A stretch of DNA of 64,000 bases from Candidatus Kapaibacterium sp. Its GTDB lineage: Bacteria; Bacteroidota; Ignavibacteria; Kapaibacteriales; UBA4661. Position numbers and translations under genes: made by a program. The stretch covers positions 1 to 64,000 of the forward strand of contig RDXM01000101.1 of the NCBI GenBank assembly GCA_004292595.1. The letters are read 5' to 3'. The notes beneath the pieces are model-generated. The model ran no database searches. It was not told the DNA's origin and saw only the letters and a list, made by a program, of their open reading frames with translations. Numbering within the stretch: position 1 is the first letter of the stretch; every line of letters begins with the position of its first letter. Of this stretch, positions 25,901 to 34,803 are shown in pieces.

Positions 25901-27280
25901 ATTTCTGGCACCAATGCAAGCGCAGCACCAGCATTTACGCCGACGGCGAGCAATCTCGTTATTCCCATTGGTGGAAGCCAGTCCTTCATGCTGCGCTATC
26001 AATCGCCGACCACAACCCGCGCCACACAAACCGTGCGCGATACAATCCTCCTCGAAACCAACGATGCGCGATTTGGAGCAACGAACCCGTATCGTATTCC
26101 TGTGAGTTTGACGCTGAATAGCTTCAATCCCTCACTGCGTCTTATTCCGTCCGATACGCTTGCCTTTGGTGCGACGCGCTATTTTGTGCGGCAACAGCGC
26201 ACGATTGTTTTGGCGAATAACGGCAATGTTAGCATGACCGTAACGCTCGACGCGAGTGCGCTCCCTGCGCTGTTTCGCCTCATTGCGCCCCAGCCGCCGC
26301 GTATTTCCTTGCTTCCGGGCGAGACCCAGCAAATCCGCCTTGAAGCATTTCCCACAGAAACTTTGCCAGAAAACGTGCTGGTGCGCGGCGTTGTGCGCTT
26401 TACTGCCATGCCGAGCGAGGGCGGGCAATGCCCTGTTTCGCCCGCGCCGCTTGTTGTAACGCTGCTTCCGCGCGGTCCCGCTTCCATGCAAGCCACACTC
26501 TGGCTCGACACTCTCAGCAATGTGGATATGCGCCGCGATACCGTGATTCGCCTTTGGGGGCGCGTGGCAACTGCCATACAGGGCAGAACCGACAATCTCC
26601 GCGCAGCAGTGCTGGTGCGCCGCAGTATGTTTTTCCCGAAGGCAGTGCGCTCGGCGTTTGGCGCGGCAAGTATTGAGATTTCGCAAGTCCGCGACCGCGA
26701 CCGTGCCGTGATTGTCAATGTGCCAAACGTTGCTCTCGGCGAAACACCAAGCGTGATTGCAGAGATTCAAGGCACACCAATTTTGACCGATACCGCATGG
26801 GCAAACGTAGAATGGCTGCCCGCCGAAACAGTATGGGCGCGGCGCGACAGCGTCTATTCGATAGACAGTCTGAGAAATGGCTTCATTGCTACCTTTGTGC
26901 CGCTTTTGCGCAATCAGCCCCGTCTCGTGAGCGGACCCGTGATTGGTCAAATGCCGCGCCAAATCGTGCTTGTGAGCATTACACCCAATCCCGCCCGCGA
27001 TGAAATACACCTTGAACTCCGCGCTACAACTGGAGGCGAATACGTTGTGCATATCGTCAATACGCTCGGACAGCGCGTAGCAAGCTACTCGTGGACGCAT
27101 GATGCGCAGAATCTCGCACAGAATCTCGCACAGAATCTTTCACAAAACGGAACACCTTCGGAAGCGCGTCTTTCCTTGCCTCTCGACCTCAAGGGCATTG
27201 CTGCAAGCGGCACATATTTCCTTCGCGTGATAACGCCGAAGGGCGAGAGTGAATCAGCTCTTGTGCGCATTGAGCGGTAA
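22904..27280 (+). CDS. Giant secreted choice-of-anchor D protein with T9SS sorting domain
   Basis: A 1458-residue exported protein. Residues 1-46 are a signal peptide (long hydrophobic stretch, cleavage near PAQAQ). Residues about 265-462 are extremely glycine-rich (runs such as GGGGGGG and SGGAGFTGGAGGGL), probably a flexible or silk-like segment. From about 680 to 1240 are at least three ASH/choice-of-anchor D beta-sandwiches, each opening with LDFG or LAFG (LDFGRVGVGG, LDFGTFTVC, LAFGATRYF). The last 110 residues (SITPNPARDEIHLEL... ASGTYFLRV) are a type A T9SS C-terminal sorting domain, so export through the type IX system to the cell surface or medium is expected. A 12-base repeat encodes AQNLAQNLAQNLSQN inside it. 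The role is probably adhesive or structural. Confidence 0.85.
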   Translation: MKLVLFSPLRRTAAFVLAFRGISFAFAFCLCAMLLLNLYLPAQAQFQRSYIIPDVCAPGMATYIEIIGQHDVFDSFGKDSIYANNPGDSVRVELERREDSARVVVGPLTVAWNGRMISTHIFVLPNVQPNDSIWSNLRPEFRIPLRVIVRGRQDSIRMTDTVYIVRPFTRVESYSRAITADSIVIGVTLPDTTRSLRSRRGAIIAESVSLQAGKKYSVSTVDTDPPPLGVPGNQGYLPFVWLVRGVFNGNGASVNVNGVGKNAGPGGGGGGGTVCDAGIGTSGNSRLSSGGAGFTGGAGGGLNNAGFNSQSFWADGGTGSFSNQATGELPTGRQAQPTDGAASLNGVYGGLSRNDRSDHPQSTGGGTGHPFGRSGLGWGGNDDPLVTAGGGHGRKEGDAGDAGGYGRGGFSSSKGSGTGGGGEHGNIMVIPIAGGSGGASGNPQGINICGGGGGGGGGALRIAGATVRNVSLFARGAARERGTMSSILFLTYQGPDGGEGSGGHVSVQSKTRADTITADVRGGADDNTGSGIMRFDTPNSIPANAIAPQPQRLGETGYHSSMTLDTMAAVRSPYSAPFFVRGSSGFSSKSLRFYTRTTTGTWQQKDTAIGGKDGSFAADANLPVAYRGIFPPTNRTPGTAQDSLLFIVGAEELFPNFPANNPPYTINPPWILAQAAANILRVQPLPLISVSVADMRDTSFVPLTRCQNDMSSTTITITVRNNRGGLLEVNNITFRGEAAPYLRAEPSSFAVVQGASRQVTVSFTGNPSLPANINFFRADMLIAHNDTFPDIGFPTVAGTARPAPWTIRLTAPVNTVRYQMSLTSNTPGLLQVAPQRDTVLDFGRVGVGGLGVTERLQVFNIAQTPTLRTPLRYSVRGAQALASTPFQFAEITDDVSPTGTIAFPITFSPIRIGAATEQRVIVQLRNTDGNCPFSATYTVILRGTGVQPQLDTTRSTRSLDFGTFTVCAPSTTASALPITLFNSGNDPVEVRSIRLSSSVISGTNASAAPAFTPTASNLVIPIGGSQSFMLRYQSPTTTRATQTVRDTILLETNDARFGATNPYRIPVSLTLNSFNPSLRLIPSDTLAFGATRYFVRQQRTIVLANNGNVSMTVTLDASALPALFRLIAPQPPRISLLPGETQQIRLEAFPTETLPENVLVRGVVRFTAMPSEGGQCPVSPAPLVVTLLPRGPASMQATLWLDTLSNVDMRRDTVIRLWGRVATAIQGRTDNLRAAVLVRRSMFFPKAVRSAFGAASIEISQVRDRDRAVIVNVPNVALGETPSVIAEIQGTPILTDTAWANVEWLPAETVWARRDSVYSIDSLRNGFIATFVPLLRNQPRLVSGPVIGQMPRQIVLVSITPNPARDEIHLELRATTGGEYVVHIVNTLGQRVASYSWTHDAQNLAQNLAQNLSQNGTPSEARLSLPLDLKGIAASGTYFLRVITPKGESESALVRIER

Positions 27281-27318
27281 AATTAAACAACGGAACTCAT
27301 TGAATTCAATGCACATAC

Positions 27319-27433
27319 AATTCCCTCACCCAACCCTCTCCCAGAGGGAGAGGGCTTCAGAGTCGGCTCTCCTTAACCCTCTCCCTTGCGCTTCGCGTGG
27401 AGAGGGTCGCTCGCAGAGCGGGGTGAGGGAAAT
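27319..27433. repeat. CCCTCTCCC-type inverted repeat overlapping a gene start
   Basis: The terminal arms TTCCCTCACCC (27321-27331) and GGGTGAGGGAA (27421-27431) are perfect complements. Inside are two smaller hairpins, CCCTCTCCCagaGGGAGAGGG (about 27336-27356) and CCCTCTCCCttgcgcttcgcgtggAGAGGG. Such units are scattered in many Gram-negative genomes. The right arm contains the GTG that is the likely start codon of the lipoprotein gene. Confidence 0.85.
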
Positions 27434-29672
27434 TCTTACAATATTGCTCCTAAGCCTGTTCCTGCTCCAAAGCTGCGCAAATCAAGTAGCTCCCTCAGGC
27501 GGACCACCAGACAAAACACCCCCACAAATCCTCGCTTCCGAGCCATTCCAACGCTCAATCAATGTCCACCCGACGGGGATTTCCCTGCTCTTCAACACCT
27601 ACATCGACCGCCGCGATGAATTTTACCGTTCTCTCACGCTCACACCGCCCTTAAAGACGGAGTATTCCTGGTTCGGCAAGCAATTTTTCCTCACCTTCAA
27701 AGAGCCACTTGATTCCAACATTACCGTCGCTCTCACGATTGGCACGGGCTATGCAAACTGGGATGGCAACAAGCCAGAAGCCGCATATACACTGGTCTTT
27801 GCGACAGGGAGCAAGTTGGATAGCGGCACAATTAAGGGAACGCTGGAGCGCACAAGCGCGGACGCAGCGAGCAATAAACTCCAAGCAGAAACCATTGCCG
27901 CCTTTCTCTACCCGCTACGCGGCATACAACCTGATACCTTGAACCCTGCCACCACCAAACCAAAATACATCATTCCGCTTGGCTCACGAGGCACATTCGA
28001 GTTTCCCGCACTCGCAGAGGGCGCGTACCGTCTCTTTTTGGTGAAAGATGAGTTTCGCAATGAGCGCATTGATACAGCAACGGACGCATTCGGTACGCCG
28101 ACGAGCGACGTTGTTGTGCCAGAAGGCGGAACGGTGGAAGTGCCAGTATTTATCTCGCCTGCACGGGATTTCCTCGCGCCGCAGCTTTCGGACGTGCGCC
28201 AAATTTCGCCGCTTCGTTTGGTCATTCGATGGAATAAGAAAATTGAACCGCAATCATTTACGCAACAGCTTACACAAAAAATTTTGCAAGATATTTTTCA
28301 AATAAACGATTCTTTGAAACTGCTGAAACGCGAGGAATTACCGCACATACAGGCGTTTCATGCAAATCCAAATAATGCCTCGCAAATGATGCTGTACCTT
28401 GATAAACCCTTCAATCCAGGATGGGAGCAAACATCATTGCAAAAAGATAACGACGGAGCAGACGCAAAACGCTACGTGCTTTCCGTGCAAGCAATGGTGC
28501 GGGATTCCGCAGGAAACGCCTTGCCAGATTCTGCCCGCACAAAAGCATTTTCGTTGAATCAGCGTCCTTCCGAGAGCGATACCGCCGCGCCCACGCTGCT
28601 CAAAACGGTTTTGCTCAATGCGCCCGAAGCGCGGCGATATTCCCCCAATGCACCGCCATTGCTGGATAGTACGCTTGCTGTGCCGTTGTTGCCGCGTGTG
28701 CAGTTTGTGTTTTCGTCGGCATTGTTGCATAATTTGACTAGCACAAATGCAAGTATTGAAGCGGCTTCTGGCGCAGGAACAGAGAATAACAGCATTCTAC
28801 AAGCTCTCCGCGAAGCAGAAGCAAACATCATTCTCGAAAATGCCAAACAGCAAGCCGTTCCTGTGCGCATTGTGCCTTCAACGCAAGCAAATATGCTGCT
28901 TGTAGAGCCTCGCGCTCCCTTGCAACCAAACTCATGGTATTCGCTTGGTGTACCGCTTCGGAGCATCAAAGCATGGAATAATGCGCCCTTGAAGGATTCC
29001 GTCGTTATTCTCCATTTCCAAACCGATGACCCGCGTGATGCTGGCGCGGTTTCAGGAACGCTGAAGGATTTGCTGCGCGATACGAGTTTGAAAGCAAGCA
29101 CCAATGGGGCTTTGAGTGCGAAAGTGCAAAGCTCCACACAAGCAACGGTGCGCTCGACAGGCGCGAATTTTTCCACAACCACAAACCTCTCTACAACCAC
29201 AAACCTCTCTACGCAAGCAAATACGCGCCTTACAAAGAACATTCTCCCACGCGCACCTTTTCGCCCAACAACAAACGGGCAGTACATTCTTGTTCTGGAA
29301 GCCGCATCAGGTCTTGCTTCTGGGCAAAATTCTTCACCGCAAAATTCTAATACGCAAACTTCACCAGCGCAAAATCCGCCGGCACAAAACTCCGCTTCCC
29401 AAGCACCATCGCGCTTTGCCGAGCGTCGCTTTGAAGTGCGCCTTTCTGCCCGCGAAAGTGCATCATTGCAGGATTCTTTCGCATGGACGTTTGAGAATAT
29501 TCCTGCTGGAAATTACAATTTGAGCGTTTTTTACGATGCAAATGGCAATGGCGTGTACGATTACGGTGCAGTCTTTCCCTACGCTCCAGCCGAGCGTCGG
29601 CATCAGCATCCAACGGAAATTCAAGTGCGCAAGCGGTGGACGGTGGAAAATGTGCGCTGCGAATTTCCATAA
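27423..29672 (+). CDS. Ig-like (Big_5) domain lipoprotein
   Basis: A 749-residue outer-membrane-type lipoprotein if started at GTG 27423. The signal is MREILTILLLSLFLLQSC, with the lipobox LLQSC and Cys18 as the lipidated residue. It is followed by the phylum-typical linker ANQVAPSGGPPDKTPPQI. An SbsA/Big_5 Ig-like domain spans about residues 30-130 (GISLLFNTYIDR), and a carboxypeptidase-like beta domain closes the protein (NYNLSVFYDANGNGVYDYG). Between them are low-complexity stretches: a duplicated STTTNL unit encoded by an 18-base tandem repeat near 29170-29215, and a Gln/Asn/Pro-rich stretch near 29320-29410. The frame is open back to 27249 through the inverted repeat, but that part is non-native. 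It lies between two T9SS proteins in the same orientation. Confidence 0.85.
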   Translation: MREILTILLLSLFLLQSCANQVAPSGGPPDKTPPQILASEPFQRSINVHPTGISLLFNTYIDRRDEFYRSLTLTPPLKTEYSWFGKQFFLTFKEPLDSNITVALTIGTGYANWDGNKPEAAYTLVFATGSKLDSGTIKGTLERTSADAASNKLQAETIAAFLYPLRGIQPDTLNPATTKPKYIIPLGSRGTFEFPALAEGAYRLFLVKDEFRNERIDTATDAFGTPTSDVVVPEGGTVEVPVFISPARDFLAPQLSDVRQISPLRLVIRWNKKIEPQSFTQQLTQKILQDIFQINDSLKLLKREELPHIQAFHANPNNASQMMLYLDKPFNPGWEQTSLQKDNDGADAKRYVLSVQAMVRDSAGNALPDSARTKAFSLNQRPSESDTAAPTLLKTVLLNAPEARRYSPNAPPLLDSTLAVPLLPRVQFVFSSALLHNLTSTNASIEAASGAGTENNSILQALREAEANIILENAKQQAVPVRIVPSTQANMLLVEPRAPLQPNSWYSLGVPLRSIKAWNNAPLKDSVVILHFQTDDPRDAGAVSGTLKDLLRDTSLKASTNGALSAKVQSSTQATVRSTGANFSTTTNLSTTTNLSTQANTRLTKNILPRAPFRPTTNGQYILVLEAASGLASGQNSSPQNSNTQTSPAQNPPAQNSASQAPSRFAERRFEVRLSARESASLQDSFAWTFENIPAGNYNLSVFYDANGNGVYDYGAVFPYAPAERRHQHPTEIQVRKRWTVENVRCEFP

Positions 29673-29789
29673 AATCAATTCGCCATCAATTCGCCACAAG
29701 CAGCGCAGAATCTTGGATTTCATGCAAAAAACAGCTATGTTGAAGAAAAAACAGACCTCTTTTCCTCTTTCTCGTTTTTGGAGACGACC

Positions 29790-31817
29790 ATGAAAAACGC
29801 CCTCACACGCCGCATACAATCAAGCGTTTTGGCAACACTCTTCTTCAGCATTATTGTTTGCAATTCTACGGCGCGTCTTGCCGCGCAAATGCCGCTTGCT
29901 CCCGAAGTGCAGCAAAACACCTTGTTTACGCCCATCCTCGAAACCCAGCACCTACGCCGTTTGCGCTTGGATTTGAGCGAATCTATCAAGGTGCAATATG
30001 CTCTGAAAACACAAGAAGTGATATTGAAGGATTTCACGCTTTTTACGCCTTCTGCGTCCAATCAAGCTGCTCAACAAGGCAATTCATCCAACGAAGCATT
30101 TGGGCAAATTACTTCGCAAAACGCAGTAATGATGCGGCGCGGTGGTGTGCTAGAATTTCCGAGCATAGCAGTTGGACTGCGCGAAGTAGAGCCGTTTTTG
30201 AGTTTTAGTGTGAAACTGTATTGCGAAAAGGCAAACGCTGCCAACGTGCAAGTATTTGTGCGCCCTCTGGACGAGAACGGCGCGGAACTTTCAGAACGCT
30301 TGGCAGTACAATTCGACCATCATTGCGAGGATATGTCCGAGAGCGAACAGGCTGCATTGCCGATGAAATCTCGCTTGGCATCGGGTACAACGCTCACAAC
30401 CAATCTTGCCTTTCTCCCGAAAGAAACACGCTTTGTGCATCTGCGCATAGAGTTTATGCGGACTGCGGAGTTTTCTGAGCCGATATTGCGCGGGATGGAA
30501 GTGTTTGCCCATAATCCAAAAGCCACCGATGCAGCAACCTTACAACGCTTTCAAAGTGGCGTAAATACTAGTGTTGTTGGAAATGTTGCTATTGGAAATC
30601 CTTCCAAGCAAATAACGTCGGAGGCGCATGGTTCCGCGCTTCCACGCCCTGCTTTTGTTACGCGCACCGATTGGGGCTGCCCTTGGGGACAAACAAGCGG
30701 TCCAAACACGCTTACGCCCACGCCTCCGACGCATTTAATTGTCCATCATTCCTTTTCGCCCGGCAACAACATCTCGGATTGGTCCGCAGCCGTGCGCAGC
30801 GTCTGGACGTTTCACGTGATGTCAAACGGTTGGTCGGATATTGGCTACAACTGGCTGATTGACCCGCAAGGCAATATCTATCAGGGTCGCGCGTGGGTTG
30901 GGGAGGATGACAACACGCAGGGAGCGCATTTCTGCGGCTTCAACCGCAACACGATGGGCGTGTGTATGCTTGGTGATTTTACCTCTATCACCCCCACCGA
31001 TGCAGCATTGAAGAGCCTTGTACGGATTTTGGGCTACCGCGCAAGCGCAAGCAATATCAATGTTCGCGGAACAAGCCCACACGCAAATTCTCAGCTGACG
31101 CTCAACAATATCTCTGGACACCGCGACGGTTGCAGCACGGAATGTCCAGGTGGCAGCTTGTATCCGTTGCTTCCAACCGTGCGCAATCGCGTCTTCGCGC
31201 TGATGAATCCACCAAGTATGCGTAGCCAAGCCATGCAGGGTGCGCCCTCGCGCGACGAAGCGCAGCTTTCCTGCCTTGTTCAGCCGAATGGTTCGGAAAC
31301 CGAAGTATTTATCGAATGGGCGGAAAGCAGCGCAGCAACACCAATACGCTTTACAAACCGTCGCTCGGTGCAGCGTTTGGCGGCGACGGCACCAGAAACA
31401 AGCATTTCTGCGGCGTTGAGCGGATTGCGTCCTGCGCTGCGCTATGCGTATCGTTTCGTGGCAGAGAACTCCGACACCAGCACGGTTGCGGCTCAAGGGG
31501 AATTTACCACGCTGAATACCAGCGTTCAAAACAGAGCAACGAATGCAGAAAACACGCTCCGCGTCCAGCCAAATCCGATAAGCGGCAACGGAGCAGACAT
31601 CAGCTATCGTCTGGAAAGCTCATCAAACCTTGAGTTGCAGATTGTTTCTTCCACAGGACAGGTTTTACGAACACTTGCGAAAGGCGTTCATGCGGCGGGC
31701 GAATATCGCGTGAAATTTGATGGTGCGAATTTGGCTTCGGGCGTGTATTATTGCCGCTTGCAGCTTGTTTCGCCCTCGACGCGACAAACAACCGTTCCCG
31801 TTGTGATTGCGCGATAA
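29790..31817 (+). CDS. Secreted N-acetylmuramoyl-L-alanine amidase with T9SS sorting domain
   Basis: A 675-residue exported protein. The signal peptide (about 1-33) ends near RLAAQ. Residues about 290-472 are a PGRP/Amidase_2 domain: RTDWGCPWG, the zinc His in LIVHHSF, YNWLIDPQGNIYQGR, GVCMLGDF, a second zinc His in ISGHRDG and the Cys ligand in TECPG. It should cleave the bond between MurNAc and L-Ala of peptidoglycan. The N-terminal 280 residues are a beta-rich domain I do not recognise. The C-terminal 85 residues (RVQPNPISGNGADISYRL ... LASGVYYCRL) are a T9SS sorting domain, so it is probably sent to the surface or medium, perhaps to act on other bacteria. ATG 29790 is preferred to an in-frame TTG at 29778. 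Confidence 0.9.
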   Translation: MKNALTRRIQSSVLATLFFSIIVCNSTARLAAQMPLAPEVQQNTLFTPILETQHLRRLRLDLSESIKVQYALKTQEVILKDFTLFTPSASNQAAQQGNSSNEAFGQITSQNAVMMRRGGVLEFPSIAVGLREVEPFLSFSVKLYCEKANAANVQVFVRPLDENGAELSERLAVQFDHHCEDMSESEQAALPMKSRLASGTTLTTNLAFLPKETRFVHLRIEFMRTAEFSEPILRGMEVFAHNPKATDAATLQRFQSGVNTSVVGNVAIGNPSKQITSEAHGSALPRPAFVTRTDWGCPWGQTSGPNTLTPTPPTHLIVHHSFSPGNNISDWSAAVRSVWTFHVMSNGWSDIGYNWLIDPQGNIYQGRAWVGEDDNTQGAHFCGFNRNTMGVCMLGDFTSITPTDAALKSLVRILGYRASASNINVRGTSPHANSQLTLNNISGHRDGCSTECPGGSLYPLLPTVRNRVFALMNPPSMRSQAMQGAPSRDEAQLSCLVQPNGSETEVFIEWAESSAATPIRFTNRRSVQRLAATAPETSISAALSGLRPALRYAYRFVAENSDTSTVAAQGEFTTLNTSVQNRATNAENTLRVQPNPISGNGADISYRLESSSNLELQIVSSTGQVLRTLAKGVHAAGEYRVKFDGANLASGVYYCRLQLVSPSTRQTTVPVVIAR

Positions 31818-32014
31818 TGGTGCGATAACAATGCGATAACAGCGCGATTATTGGCAATTTTCTCGTTTTTTACCCCGTCATAGTTTGTGAAGTCATTCAC
31901 AAAATGCGTATCTTTGACGTAATAGCTCAGAGCATTGAACGTACCACGCATCAATTCTTATTTTTTATCGCACTGACATAGTCAATAATATTTTACTTGA
32001 GAAGGGTAACCATC

Positions 32015-33178
32015 ATGGATTCGGCTTTCACTGCTACTTCCTCGCTTATTACACCGTCGGAAACAGTGATTCTCATTGCTGACGACTTGCAAGACAACCT
32101 CAACATCGTCAAGGCGGTGCTTGGCTACAAAGGCTATCAGGTTGATACAGCAAAAAATGGCAAACAGGTCTTGGAGCAGCTTGAGAAGCGTGTTCCCGAC
32201 CTTATTTTGCTGGATATTCAAATGCCAGAAATGAACGGTATCGAAGCCTGTCGAATCCTGAAAGCCGATGCGCGTTTTGCGGCTATTCCCGTTATTTTTC
32301 TCACCGCAAAAGCTGATAGCTATGATATTGTTGATGGCTTCAAAACAGGCGCGGTGGACTATATCACCAAGCCCTTCAATACAATGGAACTGCTTGCGCG
32401 AGTGCAAACGCACTTGGATTTGAAAAAATCACGCGACTTGCTCTCCGAGAAAAACCGCTACTTGGAAGTGATGAGTACAGGCTTGTCGCGCCTCAATCAC
32501 GAGAAGAATGATTTTATGGACATCGCCGCGCACGACCTGAAAAATCCACTCACGACTATCAAAGGCTTGGCGGATTTCCTGCGCCAAAACAACGATATTC
32601 CGCCCGAAAGCGTGAAAGCTATTTTGGAGAACATCATCAAATCGTCCGAGCGAATGTTTGCGATTGTGCGGAATTTGCTGGATGTCAATGCGATAGAATC
32701 AGGAAATTTCCATTTTACGCCGTCGCAGGTGGATATGGAGGAGATTGTCCGCGACCTCATGCAGCAATACGAGTATCAAGCATCGCAGAAAAAAATTCGC
32801 TTTGCTTTTACGCTTGAGGGCGGTAGCGCACTTGTGAGCGCGAATACGGATAGCATGACGCAAATTTTGGATAATGTCCTCTCTAATGCGCTTAAATACT
32901 CGCCTCACGATGCAGAAGTGCGTATTACGCTCACAAAGCAGAACGGCACGGTGCGCTGCGCCATTCAAGACGAAGGGCAAGGTTTGAGCGATGCCGATAA
33001 AGAAAAACTCTTCGGAAAATTTGCCCAGCTTTCTGCCCAGCCCACCGGAGGCGAGCAATCAACGGGCTTGGGGCTGTTTATTGTGAAAAAATTGGTGGAG
33101 GCAATGAACGGCAAGGTGTGGTGCGAATCGGTGCATGGCAAGGGCGCGACCTTTTTCCTAGAATTTCCTGCGGTGTAA
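32015..33178 (+). CDS. Receiver-histidine kinase (REC-HisKA-HATPase)
   Basis: A 387-residue cytoplasmic protein. An N-terminal receiver (about 15-135) has the DD pair, the phospho-acceptor Asp in ILLDIQMPEM, the Thr in FLTAKA and the Lys in ITKPFN. The DHp domain follows with the phospho-His in IAAHDLKNPLT, then the N box (DNVLSNALKYSP), G1 (DEGQGL) and G2 (TGLGLFIVKKL). Such REC-first kinases act inside phosphorelays, with an upstream kinase charging the receiver. The ATPase half is a close relative of the PAS-kinase at 16903-18096. ATG 32015 was chosen; an in-frame TTG lies 18 bases upstream. It has 197 bases of upstream spacer with no recognisable feature. Confidence 0.9.
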   Translation: MDSAFTATSSLITPSETVILIADDLQDNLNIVKAVLGYKGYQVDTAKNGKQVLEQLEKRVPDLILLDIQMPEMNGIEACRILKADARFAAIPVIFLTAKADSYDIVDGFKTGAVDYITKPFNTMELLARVQTHLDLKKSRDLLSEKNRYLEVMSTGLSRLNHEKNDFMDIAAHDLKNPLTTIKGLADFLRQNNDIPPESVKAILENIIKSSERMFAIVRNLLDVNAIESGNFHFTPSQVDMEEIVRDLMQQYEYQASQKKIRFAFTLEGGSALVSANTDSMTQILDNVLSNALKYSPHDAEVRITLTKQNGTVRCAIQDEGQGLSDADKEKLFGKFAQLSAQPTGGEQSTGLGLFIVKKLVEAMNGKVWCESVHGKGATFFLEFPAV

Positions 33179-33214
33179 TTTTGCCGAACAAACAACAATT
33201 CTAAAAAATACAAA

Positions 33215-33239
33215 GAGCGATTGCCGAAAGCAACCGCTC
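33215..33239 (+). terminator. Possible weak terminator after the REC-kinase
   Basis: GAGCG-A-TTGC pairs with GCAA-C-CGCTC around CGAAA. It is followed by CTTTG rather than a long T run, so termination strength is doubtful. Confidence 0.4.
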
Positions 33240-33340
33240 CTTTGTGGTGATGTTTTGGTGCGATACGGTCAGGAGCCGCATCACACCTCGCTGCTAGAGA
33301 TTCGATATTCCTGTTTTCCTTGAGCGGTGCGCTCATAATT

Positions 33341-33405
33341 TCATCCCTCAGATTTCAGATTTCATCCCTTCTTTATTTCATCCTTTCTTTATTTCATCCT
33401 TTCCT
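33341..33405. repeat. Short tandem repeat 3' of the serpin gene
   Basis: The unit CTTTATTTCATCCTTT is repeated directly, with looser TTTCATCCC units before it. It lies in the space between the convergent REC-kinase and serpin genes. The rest of 33240-33475 shows nothing. Confidence 0.6.
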
Positions 33406-33475
33406 CACGGCTCATACACTGCGCCTGCAAAGAGAATTAGGTTCTTGAGGCTTGTGAGAACACAAGACGTTTATT

Positions 33476-34747
33476 TTACACCTGCGGCTTGTACAGCGTT
33501 CCGGCAAACAAAATTACACCCGTACTTTTTTCACGAATGATAAAGGCAAAAGGGCGATCGAGGCGGAGTGCTTGTGGTGGTGGCGGTGCGCTTGTAACGC
33601 CAACACCGACTGCCGTTGCAGCCGCCGCTTCGGTGCCACGCTCATCTACTTGCAAAAAGGTTTGGTGAATCACAAAGCTGATGTTTGCTTGCAGGGGCGG
33701 CTTTACCATGCCCGAAAAATCTGCTTGTGGCGTGAAGGCGCGTCCCATTCCTAAGGCGTGCAGTTCGCGGGGCTGATTTGCTCGTTCTGTGTAGCGGGTT
33801 TGCATGGTGAATTTTGGCATTTCGACGAGCAAGGTACGTTCCTGTAAGGCGTTCACGGCTTGTTTCCACGCGCTTGGTGTGAGCGCGGCAATGACGGAAG
33901 CGAGTCGTCGTGCGCTGTCTGGCACAATGACCGTCATGCTGAATTGCCCGTTGCTGTACGGAATCTCAGCAATGTAGCTGTTTCCAGCGTTGGGAAGCAT
34001 GGCAAAGCGGATGTCGGTAGCTTTGGTGAGCTTCATCATTTTTACGGTTTGCTGCGAGCCGTCTTCATTTTTGAAGGGTTCATCTTTCGTGGAAGCCGCA
34101 TCAAACTTGGCTTTCCATTCCGCATTAAAATAGACAGCATTCACAAGGCACATCAAATCATTTGCGCTGAAGTTGTCGCGGATAAGGTCTTTAATGCGAT
34201 TGTTCGTTTTGCCTTCCACCCAGCGATTGATGTCGCTTTTCACGTCCTCGCGCTCGAAGTCCATTCCGCGCACTTCCGCGCCGAAATCATCGCGGACGGT
34301 GGTGAGGAAAGGCTGTTCAATGCTGAATTGCTTGTTGTACCAAATGCCATTTGCGGTGCGAAGTTCGATTTTGCGGTCAAGACCAAGCACGTACTCGGTG
34401 AGGCTCTTCATGCCGCTATTTATCTCGCTTTGCGGCACGCCAGCGAGTTGCAGAGCGCGGTTCATGGAATCACGGGTCGCATTTGCCGCACCGTTGCTCG
34501 TGAGTGCGAGTGCTTGCATATACGAAAAGGGCGACAAAAAGGAGTTCGTATTTGGCTCAAAACGTGCGTTTTGCTTCAGCATTTCGATAGCAAAATTGGT
34601 GTTCGCCTCCGCCACACGCGCCTCCGTGCTGGTGAGGGCGCGTGGTGGGGTGTCGGGAGGCGTAATGACGTTGCACGAAACGAGCAGGAAGGATACGAGC
34701 GTCGAAGCAAGGCTATACTTGCGAATAGCTTGAATACTGGTTTTCAT
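33476..34747 (-). CDS. Serpin-family protease inhibitor, lipoprotein
   Basis: A 423-residue lipoprotein serpin. The signal ends at LVSFLLVSC, where the Cys near residue 25 is the lipidation site. Serpin landmarks follow: the early helix SPFSYMQALALTSNGA, the shutter-region segment LVNAVYFNAEWKAKFD, the EIPYSNGQFSMTVIVPD strand, and the C-terminal RPFAFIIREKSTGVILFAG. The reactive-centre hinge VDERGTEAAAATA (Gly at about residue 371) has small residues at P12-P9, as in inhibitory serpins. Counting from the hinge puts P1-P1' near Thr-Ser, which is tentative. It is the last gene of a probable operon with the ECF sigma factor and the barrel-tailed regulator (56-base gap). It likely protects the cell surface from proteases. 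Confidence 0.9.
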   Translation of the reverse strand: MKTSIQAIRKYSLASTLVSFLLVSCNVITPPDTPPRALTSTEARVAEANTNFAIEMLKQNARFEPNTNSFLSPFSYMQALALTSNGAANATRDSMNRALQLAGVPQSEINSGMKSLTEYVLGLDRKIELRTANGIWYNKQFSIEQPFLTTVRDDFGAEVRGMDFEREDVKSDINRWVEGKTNNRIKDLIRDNFSANDLMCLVNAVYFNAEWKAKFDAASTKDEPFKNEDGSQQTVKMMKLTKATDIRFAMLPNAGNSYIAEIPYSNGQFSMTVIVPDSARRLASVIAALTPSAWKQAVNALQERTLLVEMPKFTMQTRYTERANQPRELHALGMGRAFTPQADFSGMVKPPLQANISFVIHQTFLQVDERGTEAAAATAVGVGVTSAPPPPQALRLDRPFAFIIREKSTGVILFAGTLYKPQV

Positions 34748-34803
34748 GGTTGTGTTGTACATGGTGAAAAAAAACAGGGTGTGAAAAAATACCAATACAT
34801 TTC

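Noticed and set aside
33341-33405. Tandem repeats considered as a CRISPR array
   Set aside because: Repeats are short, adjacent and without unique spacers, and no cas genes are in the window.
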